The notes beneath the pieces are model-generated. The model searched no databases. It was not told where the DNA came from and was given only the letters and a program-made list of their open reading frames with translations. Both the position numbers and the translations under genes were made by a program. Shown piece after piece: positions 1-8,865 of a stretch of 64,000 nucleotides of DNA. This DNA comes from Micromonospora arida (GTDB lineage: Bacteria; Actinomycetota; Actinomycetes; Mycobacteriales; Micromonosporaceae). Where the stretch lies: assembly GCF_003857035.1 (NCBI RefSeq), contig NZ_QGSY01000087.1, positions 31,114 to 95,113 on the forward strand, read 5' to 3'. Position 1 is the first letter of the stretch. Each line of letters begins with the position of its first letter.

Positions 1-1044
1 CGGGCGGGTCTTCTCGGCAGTGGGTTCGGCGATGGTGCGCAGCACCGGGGCGGCCACCCCCAGCTCGATCTCGGCGACGTCGGCCGGGTCGAGCCCGCCA
101 GCCCGCAGCGCGAGGGCGCAGTCGACGCCGGGGTGGGTGAAGTGGTTCGACGGGTACGGCTTGTAGACCGTGCGCAGCACCTCCCAGTCGGTGCCCAGCC
201 CGCGCAGCAGCGCGTCGGCGGTGAAGTCGCCGGTGTGCGCGGTGAAGAAGCCGAACCGCCCCTCCAGCACGGTCGGCGGGCCGGTCAGCCCGTCGGCCGC
301 CAGCACCGCCGCGCTCACCCCGGCGTGGGCGGCCCAGCCGCAGTGGGCCTGTTTGACCGAGCCGCCGGTGCGGTTGGCCTCCAGGATGCCGGCGCCCATG
401 CTCGCGGCGATCCCGATGGCATGGCCGATGCCCACGTCGTCCAGGCCGTAGAGCAGGCCGGCCGCGACGGCCGCGCCGATCGTGCCGCAGATCGAGGTGG
501 CGTGCTGGCCCCGCTCGAAGAAGACGTTGACCCCTGTCGCGGGCAGGTAGCCGGCCATGCCGAGCCGGTTGGTGATCTCGATCCCGGCGGCCACCGCCGC
601 GACCAGGGCCGCGCCGCCGGCGGCCGCACCGGTCTCGACCGCCTCCGCGGCGGCGAGCGCGGCCGGCACGACACTGGCGCTCGGGTGCAGCACCGAGGGC
701 AGGTGCGTGTCGTCGAAGTCCAGCGAGTGGGCCAGTACCCCGTTGACCAGAGCGGCGGCCGGGGCGGGCAGCCGATCGCCGGAGCCGATGACGGTGGCCT
801 CGCCGATGCCGCCCCAGCGCCGCACGGAGCGCAGCGCGGCCGCCGCGGCGTCGGCCCCCGGGTCGGCGTGCGCGGCCAGGGCCAGCCCCAGGATGTCCAG
901 CACCCGGCCGGGGATGTCGGCGCGGACGGCGTCCGGTACTCCGTGGTCACGACAGTCGACCGCGAAGCGCGCCAGCCGGGCGCTGAGCGTGGGCTGGTCG
1001 CCCGGCGCGGCCGTGGTCCCGTCCGTACCTCCGCCCGCCGTCAC
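1..1044 (-). CDS. MmgE/PrpD family protein (C-terminus outside window)
   Basis: The frame runs from a GTG at 1044 through the window edge, giving 348 residues without a stop. Family members are about 450 residues, so roughly the last 100 are missing. The MmgE/PrpD signature HSLDFDDTH lies near residue 95, and the visible end reads PTAEKTRP, close to the conserved basic stretch before the lid domain. The family includes 2-methylcitrate dehydratase and cis-aconitate decarboxylase. Its start shares GTGA with the stop of the upstream cyclase gene, so translation is probably coupled. A full-length paralogue lies at 11697-13091; each copy sits with a CaiB gene. The substrate cannot be read from sequence. 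Confidence 0.85.
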   Translation of the reverse strand, partial: MTAGGGTDGTTAAPGDQPTLSARLARFAVDCRDHGVPDAVRADIPGRVLDILGLALAAHADPGADAAAAALRSVRRWGGIGEATVIGSGDRLPAPAAALVNGVLAHSLDFDDTHLPSVLHPSASVVPAALAAAEAVETGAAAGGAALVAAVAAGIEITNRLGMAGYLPATGVNVFFERGQHATSICGTIGAAVAAGLLYGLDDVGIGHAIGIAASMGAGILEANRTGGSVKQAHCGWAAHAGVSAAVLAADGLTGPPTVLEGRFGFFTAHTGDFTADALLRGLGTDWEVLRTVYKPYPSNHFTHPGVDCALALRAGGLDPADVAEIELGVAAPVLRTIAEPTAEKTRP

Positions 1045-1883
1045 GGCAGAACCGCCAGCGGGCGGACCGGGGCGCCGGTGGCTCCGACGATGGGCAGCGG
1101 GTTGAGCACGAACAGGAACTCCCGGACCCCGGTGTCCAGCAGCGCGGCCAGGTTCATCGTCTCCACGATGTTGATCCCGTGCTCCACCAGCAGGATCCGG
1201 TGCACCGGCAGGGTGGCGTGCCCGCGTCCGGGCGCGAGGTGCTCGAAGGCGATGGTCTCGCCACCGACCACCCTGGGCGCGCGCTCGGCGAGCCAGCGCG
1301 CGGCGGCCACCCCGGGGCCGGGTACGCCGTCGGCGAGCCCGACGAACGCCGCTCCGTCGCCCCACCGCCGTGACCAGCCGGTGCCGATCAGGACCGCGTC
1401 GCCCGGTGCGATCCGGGTGTTCCCGGCGGCCCGCTCCAGGTCGTCCGGAGTGATCTCGTAACCCGCCGGCAGCACGGCGGTGGAGTGCACGGCGGCGACG
1501 TCGAGCAGCACGGCCCGTCCGACGTACGGGTCGAACGTCTCGATGCCCAGCTCCGCGAAGCCTTCGTGGGACTGCGCTGCCGCGGCCGGCCGGCCGGAGT
1601 GCACGAGTCCGTCCTGCGAGACGTGGGCCAGCGCGTCGACGTGGGTCCCGACGTGCCCGCCGGTGATGATGACCTCGTTGGCGGCGCTGCCGCCGTCGGC
1701 GCGCACCAGGTCGCCGTGGCGGCGCTCGATCACCATCCGGAACGGCGGGTGGTTCGGTGACTGGGGCATTCCCTGGCGCATCGGCTGGGCCAGGTCGATG
1801 ACCCGGGCCCCGACCAGCGCCGGCCACAGCGCGGTGACGCCGGGGTCGAGGTCGGGTTGCGGTGCACCGGTGCGTGGGCCCAC
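1041..1883 (-). CDS. Cyclase family metal-dependent hydrolase (PF04199 type)
   Basis: This 280-residue protein carries the family metal motif HVGTHVDALAH near residue 76, where His and Asp bind the catalytic metal. Relatives include kynurenine formamidase and isatin hydrolase, which open or hydrolyse amide-containing rings. The GTG start directly follows the TGA of the upstream CaiB gene, and the stop overlaps the next gene by four bases, so three genes form one leftward operon. In this neighbourhood a ring- or amide-opening hydrolase fits, but the true substrate is unknown. Confidence 0.85.
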   Translation of the reverse strand: MGPRTGAPQPDLDPGVTALWPALVGARVIDLAQPMRQGMPQSPNHPPFRMVIERRHGDLVRADGGSAANEVIITGGHVGTHVDALAHVSQDGLVHSGRPAAAAQSHEGFAELGIETFDPYVGRAVLLDVAAVHSTAVLPAGYEITPDDLERAAGNTRIAPGDAVLIGTGWSRRWGDGAAFVGLADGVPGPGVAAARWLAERAPRVVGGETIAFEHLAPGRGHATLPVHRILLVEHGINIVETMNLAALLDTGVREFLFVLNPLPIVGATGAPVRPLAVLP

Positions 1884-3089
1884 TCAGATCACGCCTCTCG
1901 ACTGCAGGTCGGCGAGCTCGTCGGCGCTGAGGCCGAGCCGGTCGCCGTACACGGACTGGTTGTCGGCGCCGCGTGGACGCCCGGTCCACGCGATGGCACC
2001 GGGTGTCGCGGACATTCGGTACAGCACATTGGGCATCCGTAGCGGACCGAGCACCGGATCCTCCACCGTGGTCACGGTGTCCAGGGCCTGGTACTGCGGG
2101 TCGGCGAAGACGTCGGCGATGTCGTAGATCGGGGCCACCGCAGCCTGGGCCGCCTCGAACTCGGCGACCACCTCGGCGAGATCCCGCTCGGCGACCCAGC
2201 CCCCGACGTAGCCGTCGAGCTCGTCGGCGTGCTGTGCTCGGGTGACGCCGTTGGCGAACCACGGTTCGTCGATCACCTCGGGGTGCCCGACGAGCCGCAG
2301 CACCCGTTCGGCGATGGCTTGGGCGCTGGTGGAGATCGCCACCCAGCGGCCGTCGCGGGTGCGGTAGGTGTTGCGCGGGGCGTTGTTGACCGACCGGTTG
2401 CCGCTGCGCTGCTGCACAGTGCCGAGCTGGTCGTACGCCATCGCCTGCATGCCGAGCACGGTGACCAGCGGCTCGATGATCGCCAGGTCGATGACCTGTC
2501 CGGGGCCGGTACCGGCGGGTCGCCCGGCGTCGCGGTGGTAGAGCGCTGTCATGACGGCCTGGGCGCAGGTGAGCGCGGCGATGCCGTCGGCGAGCCCGAA
2601 CGGCGGCAGTGTGGGTGGAGCGTCCGGTTGACCGGTGATGGCCGCGAAGCCACTCATCGCCTCGGCCAGGGTGCCGAAGCCGGGCCGGTCACGGTACGGC
2701 CCGTGCTGGCCGAACGCGGTGACCCGGGCGACGACCAGCCCGGGGTTGTGCTCCTGCAGCGAATCCGGGGCCAGGCCCCAGCGCTCCAACGTGCCGGGCC
2801 GGAAGTTCTCGATCAGCACGTCGGCCTCGGCGAGCAACCGGCGGGCCAGCGCGGCGCCCGCGGGCCGGCCGAGGTCGAGCGTGACCGTCTGCTTGTTGCG
2901 GCCGAGCATGGTCCACCACAGCGGCACGCCGTCCTTGGCCGGGCCGTGGCCCCGCGCGGGGTCACCCTTGACCGGATGCTCGATCTTGATGACCTCGGCG
3001 CCGTAGTCGCCGAGGATGGTGGCGGCCAGGGGACCGGCGAAGAGCGTCGAGGCGTCCACCACCGTGATGCCGTTCAGTGCACCGGGCAC
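1884..3089 (-). CDS. CaiB/BaiF CoA-transferase family III
   Basis: The 401-residue protein shows the family layout: an N-terminal Rossmann-like fold with GDYGAEVIKIEHP near residue 28, the ENFRPGTLERWGL block near residue 95, and the likely nucleophilic Asp in GLADGIAAL near residue 166. Such enzymes move CoA between carboxylic acids. The GTG start is preceded by GGAGG at a 4-base spacing. It is the first gene of the leftward operon with the cyclase and MmgE/PrpD genes and is divergent from the hydantoinase at 3200. Two further CaiB paralogues lie at 10432 and 23422. Confidence 0.9.
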   Translation of the reverse strand: MPGALNGITVVDASTLFAGPLAATILGDYGAEVIKIEHPVKGDPARGHGPAKDGVPLWWTMLGRNKQTVTLDLGRPAGAALARRLLAEADVLIENFRPGTLERWGLAPDSLQEHNPGLVVARVTAFGQHGPYRDRPGFGTLAEAMSGFAAITGQPDAPPTLPPFGLADGIAALTCAQAVMTALYHRDAGRPAGTGPGQVIDLAIIEPLVTVLGMQAMAYDQLGTVQQRSGNRSVNNAPRNTYRTRDGRWVAISTSAQAIAERVLRLVGHPEVIDEPWFANGVTRAQHADELDGYVGGWVAERDLAEVVAEFEAAQAAVAPIYDIADVFADPQYQALDTVTTVEDPVLGPLRMPNVLYRMSATPGAIAWTGRPRGADNQSVYGDRLGLSADELADLQSRGVI

Positions 3090-3125
3090 GGGACCTCCAC
3101 TGGGACCGACCGAGGTTGGGACGTC

Positions 3126-3168
3126 AATCTAACCGCCCTTTCTCAGCAATGGAAACCCCGTTACATTG
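3126..3168. promoter_or_regulatory. Divergent promoter region with IclR-like operator
   Basis: Bases 3147-3168 form an imperfect 22-base palindrome with arms CAATG and CATTG. Its left half, CAATGGAAAC, is identical to the left half of the site at 5672. The core TGGAAAC resembles IclR-family operators. On the minus strand a possible promoter reads TTTCCA, 18 bases, TAGATT (3131-3126), so a bound repressor would cover the -35 element of the leftward operon. The palindrome is seen; the regulator class and promoter are inferred. No IclR gene lies in the window. Confidence 0.5.
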
Positions 3169-3199
3169 TCCGAAACGCAGACGATGAAGGGGGTACGCG

Positions 3200-4621
3200 G
3201 TGGCGCGTTACGACCTGCTGGTCAAGGGCGGCATGCTGGTGCTGCCGTACGTGGGAACGGTCCGGGCTGATCTCGCCACCCGTGACGGCCGGATCGCCGC
3301 CATCGGGGCCGACCTCGACCCGGCCGACGCCGCCGAGGTGCTCGACGCCAACGCCAGGCTGGTCTTCCCCGGCGCGGTGGACGCGCACTACCACCTGGGC
3401 ATCTACCGGTCGCTCGCCGAGGACGCCGCCGAGGAGACCCGATCCTCCCTGGTCGGCGGGGCGACCACGGTGCTGTCCTACTTCCGGACCGGGCAGCACT
3501 ACCTCAACCGCACCGGCGCGTACGCCGACATCTTCCCGGAGGTGCTCGCGGCCGTGGGTGGGCGCGCCTACACCGACTACGGGTTCCACCTCGCGCCGAT
3601 GGACACCGCACAGGTCGGCGAGGTGCCCACACTGGTCGATGAGCATGGGGTGTCGTCGTTCAAGTACTACATGTTCTACAAGGGCTTCAACCTCAGCGCG
3701 GACTCCCGCGACGCCAAGTCCTTCACGATGAGCGACGAATACGACCTGGGGCACCTCTACCAGATCATGGAGGCGGTCGCGGCGGCCAACGGCCCGGACC
3801 GGCGCGTGTCGCTGTCGCTGCACTGCGAGCAGTCCGAGCTGATGCGGCTGTTCATCGACCGGGTCCGGGCGGCCGGTGACCCGCAGACCCTCAAGGCATA
3901 CTCCGACGCCCGCCCGCCGCTCACCGAGCGGGTCGCCATCGGCGAGGCCACCACCCTGGCTGGCGCCACCGGCTGCCCGGTCAACCTGCTGCACCTGTCG
4001 TCGGCCGACGCGCTGGACGCGGCCCGGGCGGCCCGCGCCGCGCTGCCCGGCGCCGACATCCGGGCCGAGGTCACACTGCACCATCTCTGCCTGTCCTACG
4101 ACGCGCTGACCGGGCTGGGCGGCAAGGTGAACCCCCCGATCCGCACGGTGGCCGACACCGAGGCGCTGTGGGCCGGCGTGCTCGACGGTTCGGTCGACTG
4201 GGTGGCCTCCGACCACGCGTGCTGCACCGAGGAGCACAAGGGCGACGCGCTCTGGCCGGCCCTGCCCGGCTTCGGCGGCACCGCGCTGCTCTACCCGCTG
4301 CTGATCAGCGAGGGGATGCACAAGCGTGGGCTGTCGCCGGCCCGGATCGCGGAGCTTGCCTCGGCGAACCCCGCGCGGGCGTACGGCCTGTGGGGGCGCA
4401 AGGGCAACCTCGTGGTGGGCGCGGACGCCGACCTGGCGATCGTCGACCCTGACCTGGAGCGGGAGGTGACGACCGACCTGCTGCTGTCCGGGCAGGACCA
4501 CTGTCCGTTCGAGGGGCGCAAGGTCCGCGGCTGGCCGGTCGCGACGGTGGTCCGCGGGCACGTCGCATACCGCGACGGCGCGGTCACCGGAGTGCCGCAG
4601 GGAATGTACGTCACCCGCTAG
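3200..4621 (+). CDS. Dihydropyrimidinase/hydantoinase-type amidohydrolase
   Basis: This 473-residue protein is a cyclic amidohydrolase of the dihydropyrimidinase/allantoinase/dihydroorotase group. Visible metal ligands are DAHYHLG near residue 62, a likely carbamylated Lys in SSFKYYM near residue 155, His in LHCEQ near 198, His in LLHLSSAD near 263, and Asp in ASDHACC near 336. The family hydrolyses six-membered dihydropyrimidine or five-membered hydantoin rings to N-carbamoyl acids. The GTG start at 3200 has AAGGGGGT just upstream. It stands alone, divergent from the CaiB operon and convergent with the cupin gene. N-carbamoyl products would suit the isochorismatase-type amidohydrolases nearby, which is inference. 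Confidence 0.88.
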   Translation: MARYDLLVKGGMLVLPYVGTVRADLATRDGRIAAIGADLDPADAAEVLDANARLVFPGAVDAHYHLGIYRSLAEDAAEETRSSLVGGATTVLSYFRTGQHYLNRTGAYADIFPEVLAAVGGRAYTDYGFHLAPMDTAQVGEVPTLVDEHGVSSFKYYMFYKGFNLSADSRDAKSFTMSDEYDLGHLYQIMEAVAAANGPDRRVSLSLHCEQSELMRLFIDRVRAAGDPQTLKAYSDARPPLTERVAIGEATTLAGATGCPVNLLHLSSADALDAARAARAALPGADIRAEVTLHHLCLSYDALTGLGGKVNPPIRTVADTEALWAGVLDGSVDWVASDHACCTEEHKGDALWPALPGFGGTALLYPLLISEGMHKRGLSPARIAELASANPARAYGLWGRKGNLVVGADADLAIVDPDLEREVTTDLLLSGQDHCPFEGRKVRGWPVATVVRGHVAYRDGAVTGVPQGMYVTR

Positions 4622-4630
4622 GTGTGACCG

Positions 4631-4668
4631 GGGTGTGACGCGGCGGCGGTCGTGGCCGCGTCACACCC
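4631..4668. terminator. Bidirectional terminator between hydantoinase and cupin genes
   Basis: A perfect 14-base-pair stem (GGGTGTGACGCGGC with its complement) encloses a 10-base loop. It begins 10 bases after the hydantoinase stop and ends 8 bases before the cupin stop on the other strand. There is no strong U-tract, which is usual for high-GC actinomycete terminators. Confidence 0.75.
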
Positions 4669-4675
4669 GTCGCCA

Positions 4676-5542
4676 TCACATCCCGTCGCCGGACCAGGGG
4701 CCGCGCGAACGGGACCGCACCGGCAGGGTGGAGATGACCGGCGCCTCGTCGTGCTCGTGGTAGTTGGTCGCCGTGCCGCCCCACTTGACCCACTCATCGG
4801 TGGTGTACCAGTTGATCAGCTCGCCGTCCGATCGGATGATCCAGTCGATGTCGGTCTCGGCGACGAAGTGGCCGTGCTTCACCCCGGCCGGCCGGAAGCA
4901 GTAGGTGCCCTCGTCGATGTCGCCGAAGTTGTACGCCATCTTCCCGCCGAGCGTGTAGAACTCCTCGTAGCAGGGGTGGTGGGCCAGCCGGTGGTCGCTC
5001 CAGCCCTTGTGGGCCCGGATCAGGCGGGTGTAGAAGTTGGTCACCGGGTCGCGGTGCAGCAGCTTGATGTAGAGCGGGGTGATCGGCCCGACCGTCGGGG
5101 CGGCGGTCCACTCCATGTCGTTGGAATCCACCACCGTCACCTCGCCGACGGCGGTCTCCCACCGCGCTGACGCCGGGCTCCACTGTGCCTTCTCGACGTC
5201 GAAACCGCAGTCGCCGTACTCGCGCCAGTGCAGCACCGACGAGCCCTCGCGGATCTTGATCCAGTCCATCGGTACGCCCCTGGGCACCTGAAGATAGCCG
5301 CCCGGGCCGATCTCCTGACCGCCGTAGATCAGCGAGCCGGACCGTACGAAGAACTCGGTGTCGGCGTGCGGCACGCCCGGCCCGCGCCCCCAGTCGCTGT
5401 CGAACCGCAACGCCAGGGAGGACGATCCGTCCTCCTCGTCTGTGGAGAGCCGGCGTTCGTGGACCCCGCCCTCGCCGTGCGGCAGCTCCCCGACGTGCCA
5501 GATGTAGTCATTCTCGTGAATCAGTTCCACGTGCGCTCGCAC
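4676..5542 (-). CDS. Cupin-fold protein (DUF4437-like)
   Basis: The GTG at 5542 was chosen because GAGGAG lies six bases upstream; the frame stays open to 5791, but that extension (residues such as GRPAPPAGGAARKRRR) is low complexity and looks non-coding. The 288-residue product shows two cupin-like halves: TEFFVRSGSLIYGGQEIGPG near residue 65, and HHPCYEEFYTLGGKM with a later GVKHGHF near residues 190-225, which supply typical His/Glu metal ligands. The activity is unknown; a small-molecule isomerase, dioxygenase or sensor are all possible. It is convergent with the hydantoinase and divergent from the operon at 5757. Confidence 0.75.
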   Translation of the reverse strand: MRAHVELIHENDYIWHVGELPHGEGGVHERRLSTDEEDGSSSLALRFDSDWGRGPGVPHADTEFFVRSGSLIYGGQEIGPGGYLQVPRGVPMDWIKIREGSSVLHWREYGDCGFDVEKAQWSPASARWETAVGEVTVVDSNDMEWTAAPTVGPITPLYIKLLHRDPVTNFYTRLIRAHKGWSDHRLAHHPCYEEFYTLGGKMAYNFGDIDEGTYCFRPAGVKHGHFVAETDIDWIIRSDGELINWYTTDEWVKWGGTATNYHEHDEAPVISTLPVRSRSRGPWSGDGM

Positions 5543-5671
5543 CCGCTGCTCCTCACTTCGCGTTTCAGGGTCTTCCCGGCGGCGTTTGCGGGCGGCGCCC
5601 CCAGCCGGAGGTGCAGGGCGCCCGGCAGTCGGCGATGGTGAGATCGGCGCCGTCCGGGACCAGCATGGCTG

Positions 5672-5691
5672 CAATGGAAACACTGTTTCCA
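5672..5691. promoter_or_regulatory. IclR-like palindromic operator
   Basis: Bases 5675-5691 read TGGAAAC, ACT, GTTTCCA, a perfect palindrome with 7-base arms. With the three bases before it (CAATGGAAAC) it repeats the half-site at 3147. It lies between the divergent cupin gene and the 12-kb operon, so one regulator could control units A, B and C. TGGAAA-n-TTTCCA is the classic IclR-family pattern, but assigning the family is inference. Confidence 0.6.
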
Positions 5692-5756
5692 CGGGCACGG
5701 CAAGCCCGTCGTCCCGCAATGTTCCCCCTAGCGAAACGATGTATCCAGCGCATACG

Positions 5757-6440
5757 ATGCGTCGAATGAATGGTGCCGAGTTGTCCGCCACCCCCGGCGG
5801 TACCGCGCGCGCTGGCAGGCTCGATGCCGACTACGCCGGTGCCGGGTTCGCCCGCCGGCTCGGCTGGGGCACCCGGCCCGCGCTCGTGCTGGTCGACCCC
5901 GTCGCCGCGTACGCCGTACCCTCGTCGCCGCTGTTCCTGGCCACCGCGGAGGCCGCGATGGCCGCGATGGCCGCGCTGGCTGCGGCGGCCCGCGCGGCCC
6001 GGGTTCCGGTGGCTTTCACCGCGGTGCGGTACGCCGACGAGTCCTGCGCCGAAGCGCCGCTGTTCGCCGCGAAGGTGCCGGCGCTGACCGCGTTCGCCGC
6101 CGGCAACCCACTCGGCGACTTCCCGACCCAGGTCACGCCTGCCCCGGGCGATCACATCGTGTACAAGCACTACGCCAGCGCCTTCGCCGGAACCGCCCTG
6201 GCCGCCTGGCTCACCGCGGCCGGCGTCGACACGGTGGTGCTCGGCGGCTTCTCCACCAGCGGCTGCGTCCGCGCGTCGGCGGTGGACGCTCTGCAACACG
6301 GGTTCCGCCCGATGGTGGTGCGCGAGGCGTGCGCCGACCGCGATCCCGGCCCGCACGAGGCCAACCTCTTCGACCTCGACGCCAAGTATGCCGACGTGGT
6401 GCCGCTGGCCGACGCGGTCGCCCGGTTGGCCGACCACTGA
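5757..6440 (+). CDS. Isochorismatase-family amidohydrolase (N-carbamoylsarcosine amidase-like)
   Basis: The protein has the cysteine-hydrolase triad: Asp in ALVLVDPVAAY near residue 41, Lys in VYKHYASAF near 136, and Cys in FSTSGCVRASAVDAL near 169. This places it with N-carbamoylsarcosine amidase, maleamate amidase and RutB rather than true isochorismatase. The reaction is probably release of ammonia, with or without CO2, from an N-carbamoyl or amide acid. No clear Shine-Dalgarno sequence is visible; ATGs at 5739, 5757 and 5766 are all possible and 5757 is a compromise (227 residues). It heads the rightward operon and has a paralogue at 18840-19466. Confidence 0.82.
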   Translation: MRRMNGAELSATPGGTARAGRLDADYAGAGFARRLGWGTRPALVLVDPVAAYAVPSSPLFLATAEAAMAAMAALAAAARAARVPVAFTAVRYADESCAEAPLFAAKVPALTAFAAGNPLGDFPTQVTPAPGDHIVYKHYASAFAGTALAAWLTAAGVDTVVLGGFSTSGCVRASAVDALQHGFRPMVVREACADRDPGPHEANLFDLDAKYADVVPLADAVARLADH

Positions 6441-6479
6441 CCGGACCCGTTCTCCCGACTTGAGTGGGCAGGAGCAGTC

Positions 6480-7277
6480 ATGCGTAAGGCAGTCATCACC
6501 GGCAGCACCAGGGGGATCGGCTTCGCGCTCGCCCGCGAGCTGCTCTCGCGGGGCCACTCCGTCGTCGTCTCGGGGCGCTCGCGGACGGCCGTGGACGACG
6601 CCGTCGCACGGCTGCGCCCACAGGCCGCCGCAGGTGCCGCCGTCCACGGGTTCGCCGTGGACGTCACCGACGTCGAGCAGGTCGAGCGGATGTGGAGCGC
6701 CGCGGTCGACGCGCTGGGCGGCGTCGACCTGTGGATCAACAACGCCGGTGTCGCCAACACCACCCGGCCGATCGTCGACACCACGCCGGAGGACGTCCGG
6801 ACGATGGTCACCACGAACATGCTCGGCACCGTGTACGGGTCGCAGGTCGCCGTCCGCGGCATGCTCACCGCAGGCGGCGGCCAAGTCTTCAACGTGCTCG
6901 GCGGCGGCAGCGACGGCCGGATCCGCCCCGGGATGGGGGTCTACGCGGCCACCAAGCGCGGTCTGGACTCCTTCACCCGGGCACTGGCCAAGGAGGTCAC
7001 CGGTACCGGCGTGCGGATCGGCCAGATCCGCCCCGGCATCCTCATCACCGAGGGGTGGCTGCGCGAGGCCGCCGTCGCGCCGGAGCAGGTGGCGCGGCAG
7101 CGCCGGCAGCTGAACATCCTCTGCGACCACGTCGACGACGTCGCGCCGTACCTGGTCGAGCGGATGCTGGCGAGCACCAGGAACGGCGACGCGATCGCGT
7201 GGCTCACCACCGGCCGGATGACCCGCAAGTTTCTCATTCCCGGCAAGCGGGACGTGCTCGCCCGCTACGGGCTCTGA
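6480..7277 (+). CDS. Short-chain dehydrogenase/reductase
   Basis: This 265-residue classical SDR has the NAD(P) motif GSTRGIG at residues 8-14, NNAG near residue 87, and the catalytic YAATK near residue 157. The start ATG is preceded by AGGAG. The gene follows the amidohydrolase after 39 bases and belongs to the same operon. It probably oxidises a hydroxyacyl or reduces a keto intermediate; the substrate is not predictable. The C-terminus (GRMTRKFLIPGKRDVL) is slightly longer than in the simplest SDRs. Confidence 0.88.
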   Translation: MRKAVITGSTRGIGFALARELLSRGHSVVVSGRSRTAVDDAVARLRPQAAAGAAVHGFAVDVTDVEQVERMWSAAVDALGGVDLWINNAGVANTTRPIVDTTPEDVRTMVTTNMLGTVYGSQVAVRGMLTAGGGQVFNVLGGGSDGRIRPGMGVYAATKRGLDSFTRALAKEVTGTGVRIGQIRPGILITEGWLREAAVAPEQVARQRRQLNILCDHVDDVAPYLVERMLASTRNGDAIAWLTTGRMTRKFLIPGKRDVLARYGL

Positions 7278-7323
7278 CCGGGGCCGTCATGCACATCAAT
7301 GACTCAGGGAAGGACGGCACCGG

Positions 7324-8865
7324 GTGAAGGGTGTGCAGCTCAACATGGCCGCCGGGATCCGCGAGTTCGGCCGGGCCACGCCGGGCCGGGTCGCGGTCGT
7401 CGACGGCGACCACACCGTGACGTTCGGCGCGCTCGACGAGCGCTCCAACCGGCTCGCGTCCGCGACGCTCGCGCACGGCGTCGCCCCCGGTGAGCGGATC
7501 GCGGTGCTGAGCAACAACCGCTACGAGTACTTCGAGATATCGGCGGCGATGGCCAAGGCCGGCATCCCGACCGTGCCGCTGAACACGAAGAACAACAGCT
7601 CGGACAACGCCTACATCCTCGCCCACTCCCGGGCGAGGGGGATCATCCTGGCCGACGAACTGGCCGGCAACGTCGACGGCCTGCTCGACGACCTGCCGCT
7701 CGTGCTCAGCTTCGCCGGCGAGGTCGGCCAGCGGTACGAGACGTTCCTGGGACAGGGCCGCGCGGTCGATCCGCAGGTCCCCGTCGACGAACTCGACCCG
7801 TTCTGCGTCACCTACACCTCCGGCACGACCGGGCGGCCCAAGGGCGTCCTGCTGACCCACCGGGGGCGGGTCCTCACCGCGTTCGGAGTCGGGCTGGACT
7901 ACGGGCTCGGCCCCAACCGCAGCACGATCGCCGTCGCACCGATGTACCACGGCGCGGGGTTCGCGTTCGCCTACACCGCCCCGATGCTCGGCGGCTCGTG
8001 CAGCGTGCTGCCGACCTGGGATCCGGAGCGGCTGTTGGACCTGATGGCCTCCAGTCGCGCCTCCACGGTGTTCCTGGTGCCCACGCACGCCCAGCACCTC
8101 CGCCGGTTCTGCGAGGAGCCGGCCGCCCGGTACGACCTGTCGGCGCTGCGGACGCTCTACTTCAACGCCGCCGCGTTGCCGGTCGCGCTGAAGGAGTGGG
8201 TGATCGCCGCGTTCCCCGGCGTCGACGTGCACGAGCTGTACGGCTCGACCGAGTGCTCCATCGTCACCAACCTGCGCCCCGAGTTCGCCCTGGAACGGGC
8301 CGGCAGTGTCGGGCATCCCTGGTTCTGGAACGAGATCCGGCTCAAGGACGACGACGGCAACGAGGTCTCCCCGGGTGAGCCCGGCGAGCTGTTCGCCCGC
8401 TCGCCTCTGCTGCTGGCCGGGTACCTCGACGACGAGGAGGCCACCCGGGCCGGATACGACGCCGACGGGTTCTTCTCCGTCGGCGACGTGGCCGTGCGCG
8501 ATGAGGAGGGCTTCATCACCATCTTCGACCGGAAGAACGACATGATCATCGCGGGCGGGGTCAACATCTTTCCGCGCGAGATCGAGGAGGTCATCGCCCG
8601 CCACCAGCCGGTCGACGAGGTCGCCGTCATCGGCGTGCCCGACGAGGTGTACGGCGAGCGCATCGCCGCGTTCGTGGTGGGCCGCCCGGGGACGCTGATC
8701 GACGTCGGAGCCCTGGAGGGCCACGTCCGGCAGCACGTGGCGCGCTACAAGGTGCCCCGCGAGTGGCACGTCGTCGACGCGTTGCCGCGCAACCCGAGCG
8801 GCAAGATCCTCAAGCGGATGATCCGCGACGGGTACCTCGCGCGTGGTCAGAAGGAGAGTGGCTGA
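7324..8865 (+). CDS. AMP-dependent acyl-CoA ligase
   Basis: The 513-residue protein is an ANL-superfamily ligase. The AMP/phosphate loop TYTSGTTGRPKG is near residue 162, the adenine motif ELYGSTE near residue 302, the hinge region FDRKNDMIIAGGVNIFP near 400, and the catalytic Lys in NPSGKILK near 493. It would activate a carboxylic acid to its CoA thioester, the entry step for the hydratase, dehydrogenase and aldolase genes downstream. A GTG at 7324 was chosen, with an AGGGAAGGA stretch upstream. Its TGA shares one base with the next ATG. Confidence 0.9.
   Translation: MKGVQLNMAAGIREFGRATPGRVAVVDGDHTVTFGALDERSNRLASATLAHGVAPGERIAVLSNNRYEYFEISAAMAKAGIPTVPLNTKNNSSDNAYILAHSRARGIILADELAGNVDGLLDDLPLVLSFAGEVGQRYETFLGQGRAVDPQVPVDELDPFCVTYTSGTTGRPKGVLLTHRGRVLTAFGVGLDYGLGPNRSTIAVAPMYHGAGFAFAYTAPMLGGSCSVLPTWDPERLLDLMASSRASTVFLVPTHAQHLRRFCEEPAARYDLSALRTLYFNAAALPVALKEWVIAAFPGVDVHELYGSTECSIVTNLRPEFALERAGSVGHPWFWNEIRLKDDDGNEVSPGEPGELFARSPLLLAGYLDDEEATRAGYDADGFFSVGDVAVRDEEGFITIFDRKNDMIIAGGVNIFPREIEEVIARHQPVDEVAVIGVPDEVYGERIAAFVVGRPGTLIDVGALEGHVRQHVARYKVPREWHVVDALPRNPSGKILKRMIRDGYLARGQKESG

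Noticed and set aside
133..1461. 442-codon open frame on the plus strand
   Set aside because: Arg/Gly/Pro-rich composition and antisense to the MmgE/PrpD and cyclase genes, which have clear family motifs. Typical GC-driven shadow frame.
2229..3731. 500-codon open frame on the plus strand
   Set aside because: Antisense to the CaiB gene and then out of frame with the hydantoinase; composition is low complexity and no motif is seen.
5543..5791. N-terminal extension of the cupin protein
   Set aside because: The extra 83 residues look non-coding and would cover the palindromic operator; a GTG with a strong ribosome site lies at 5542.
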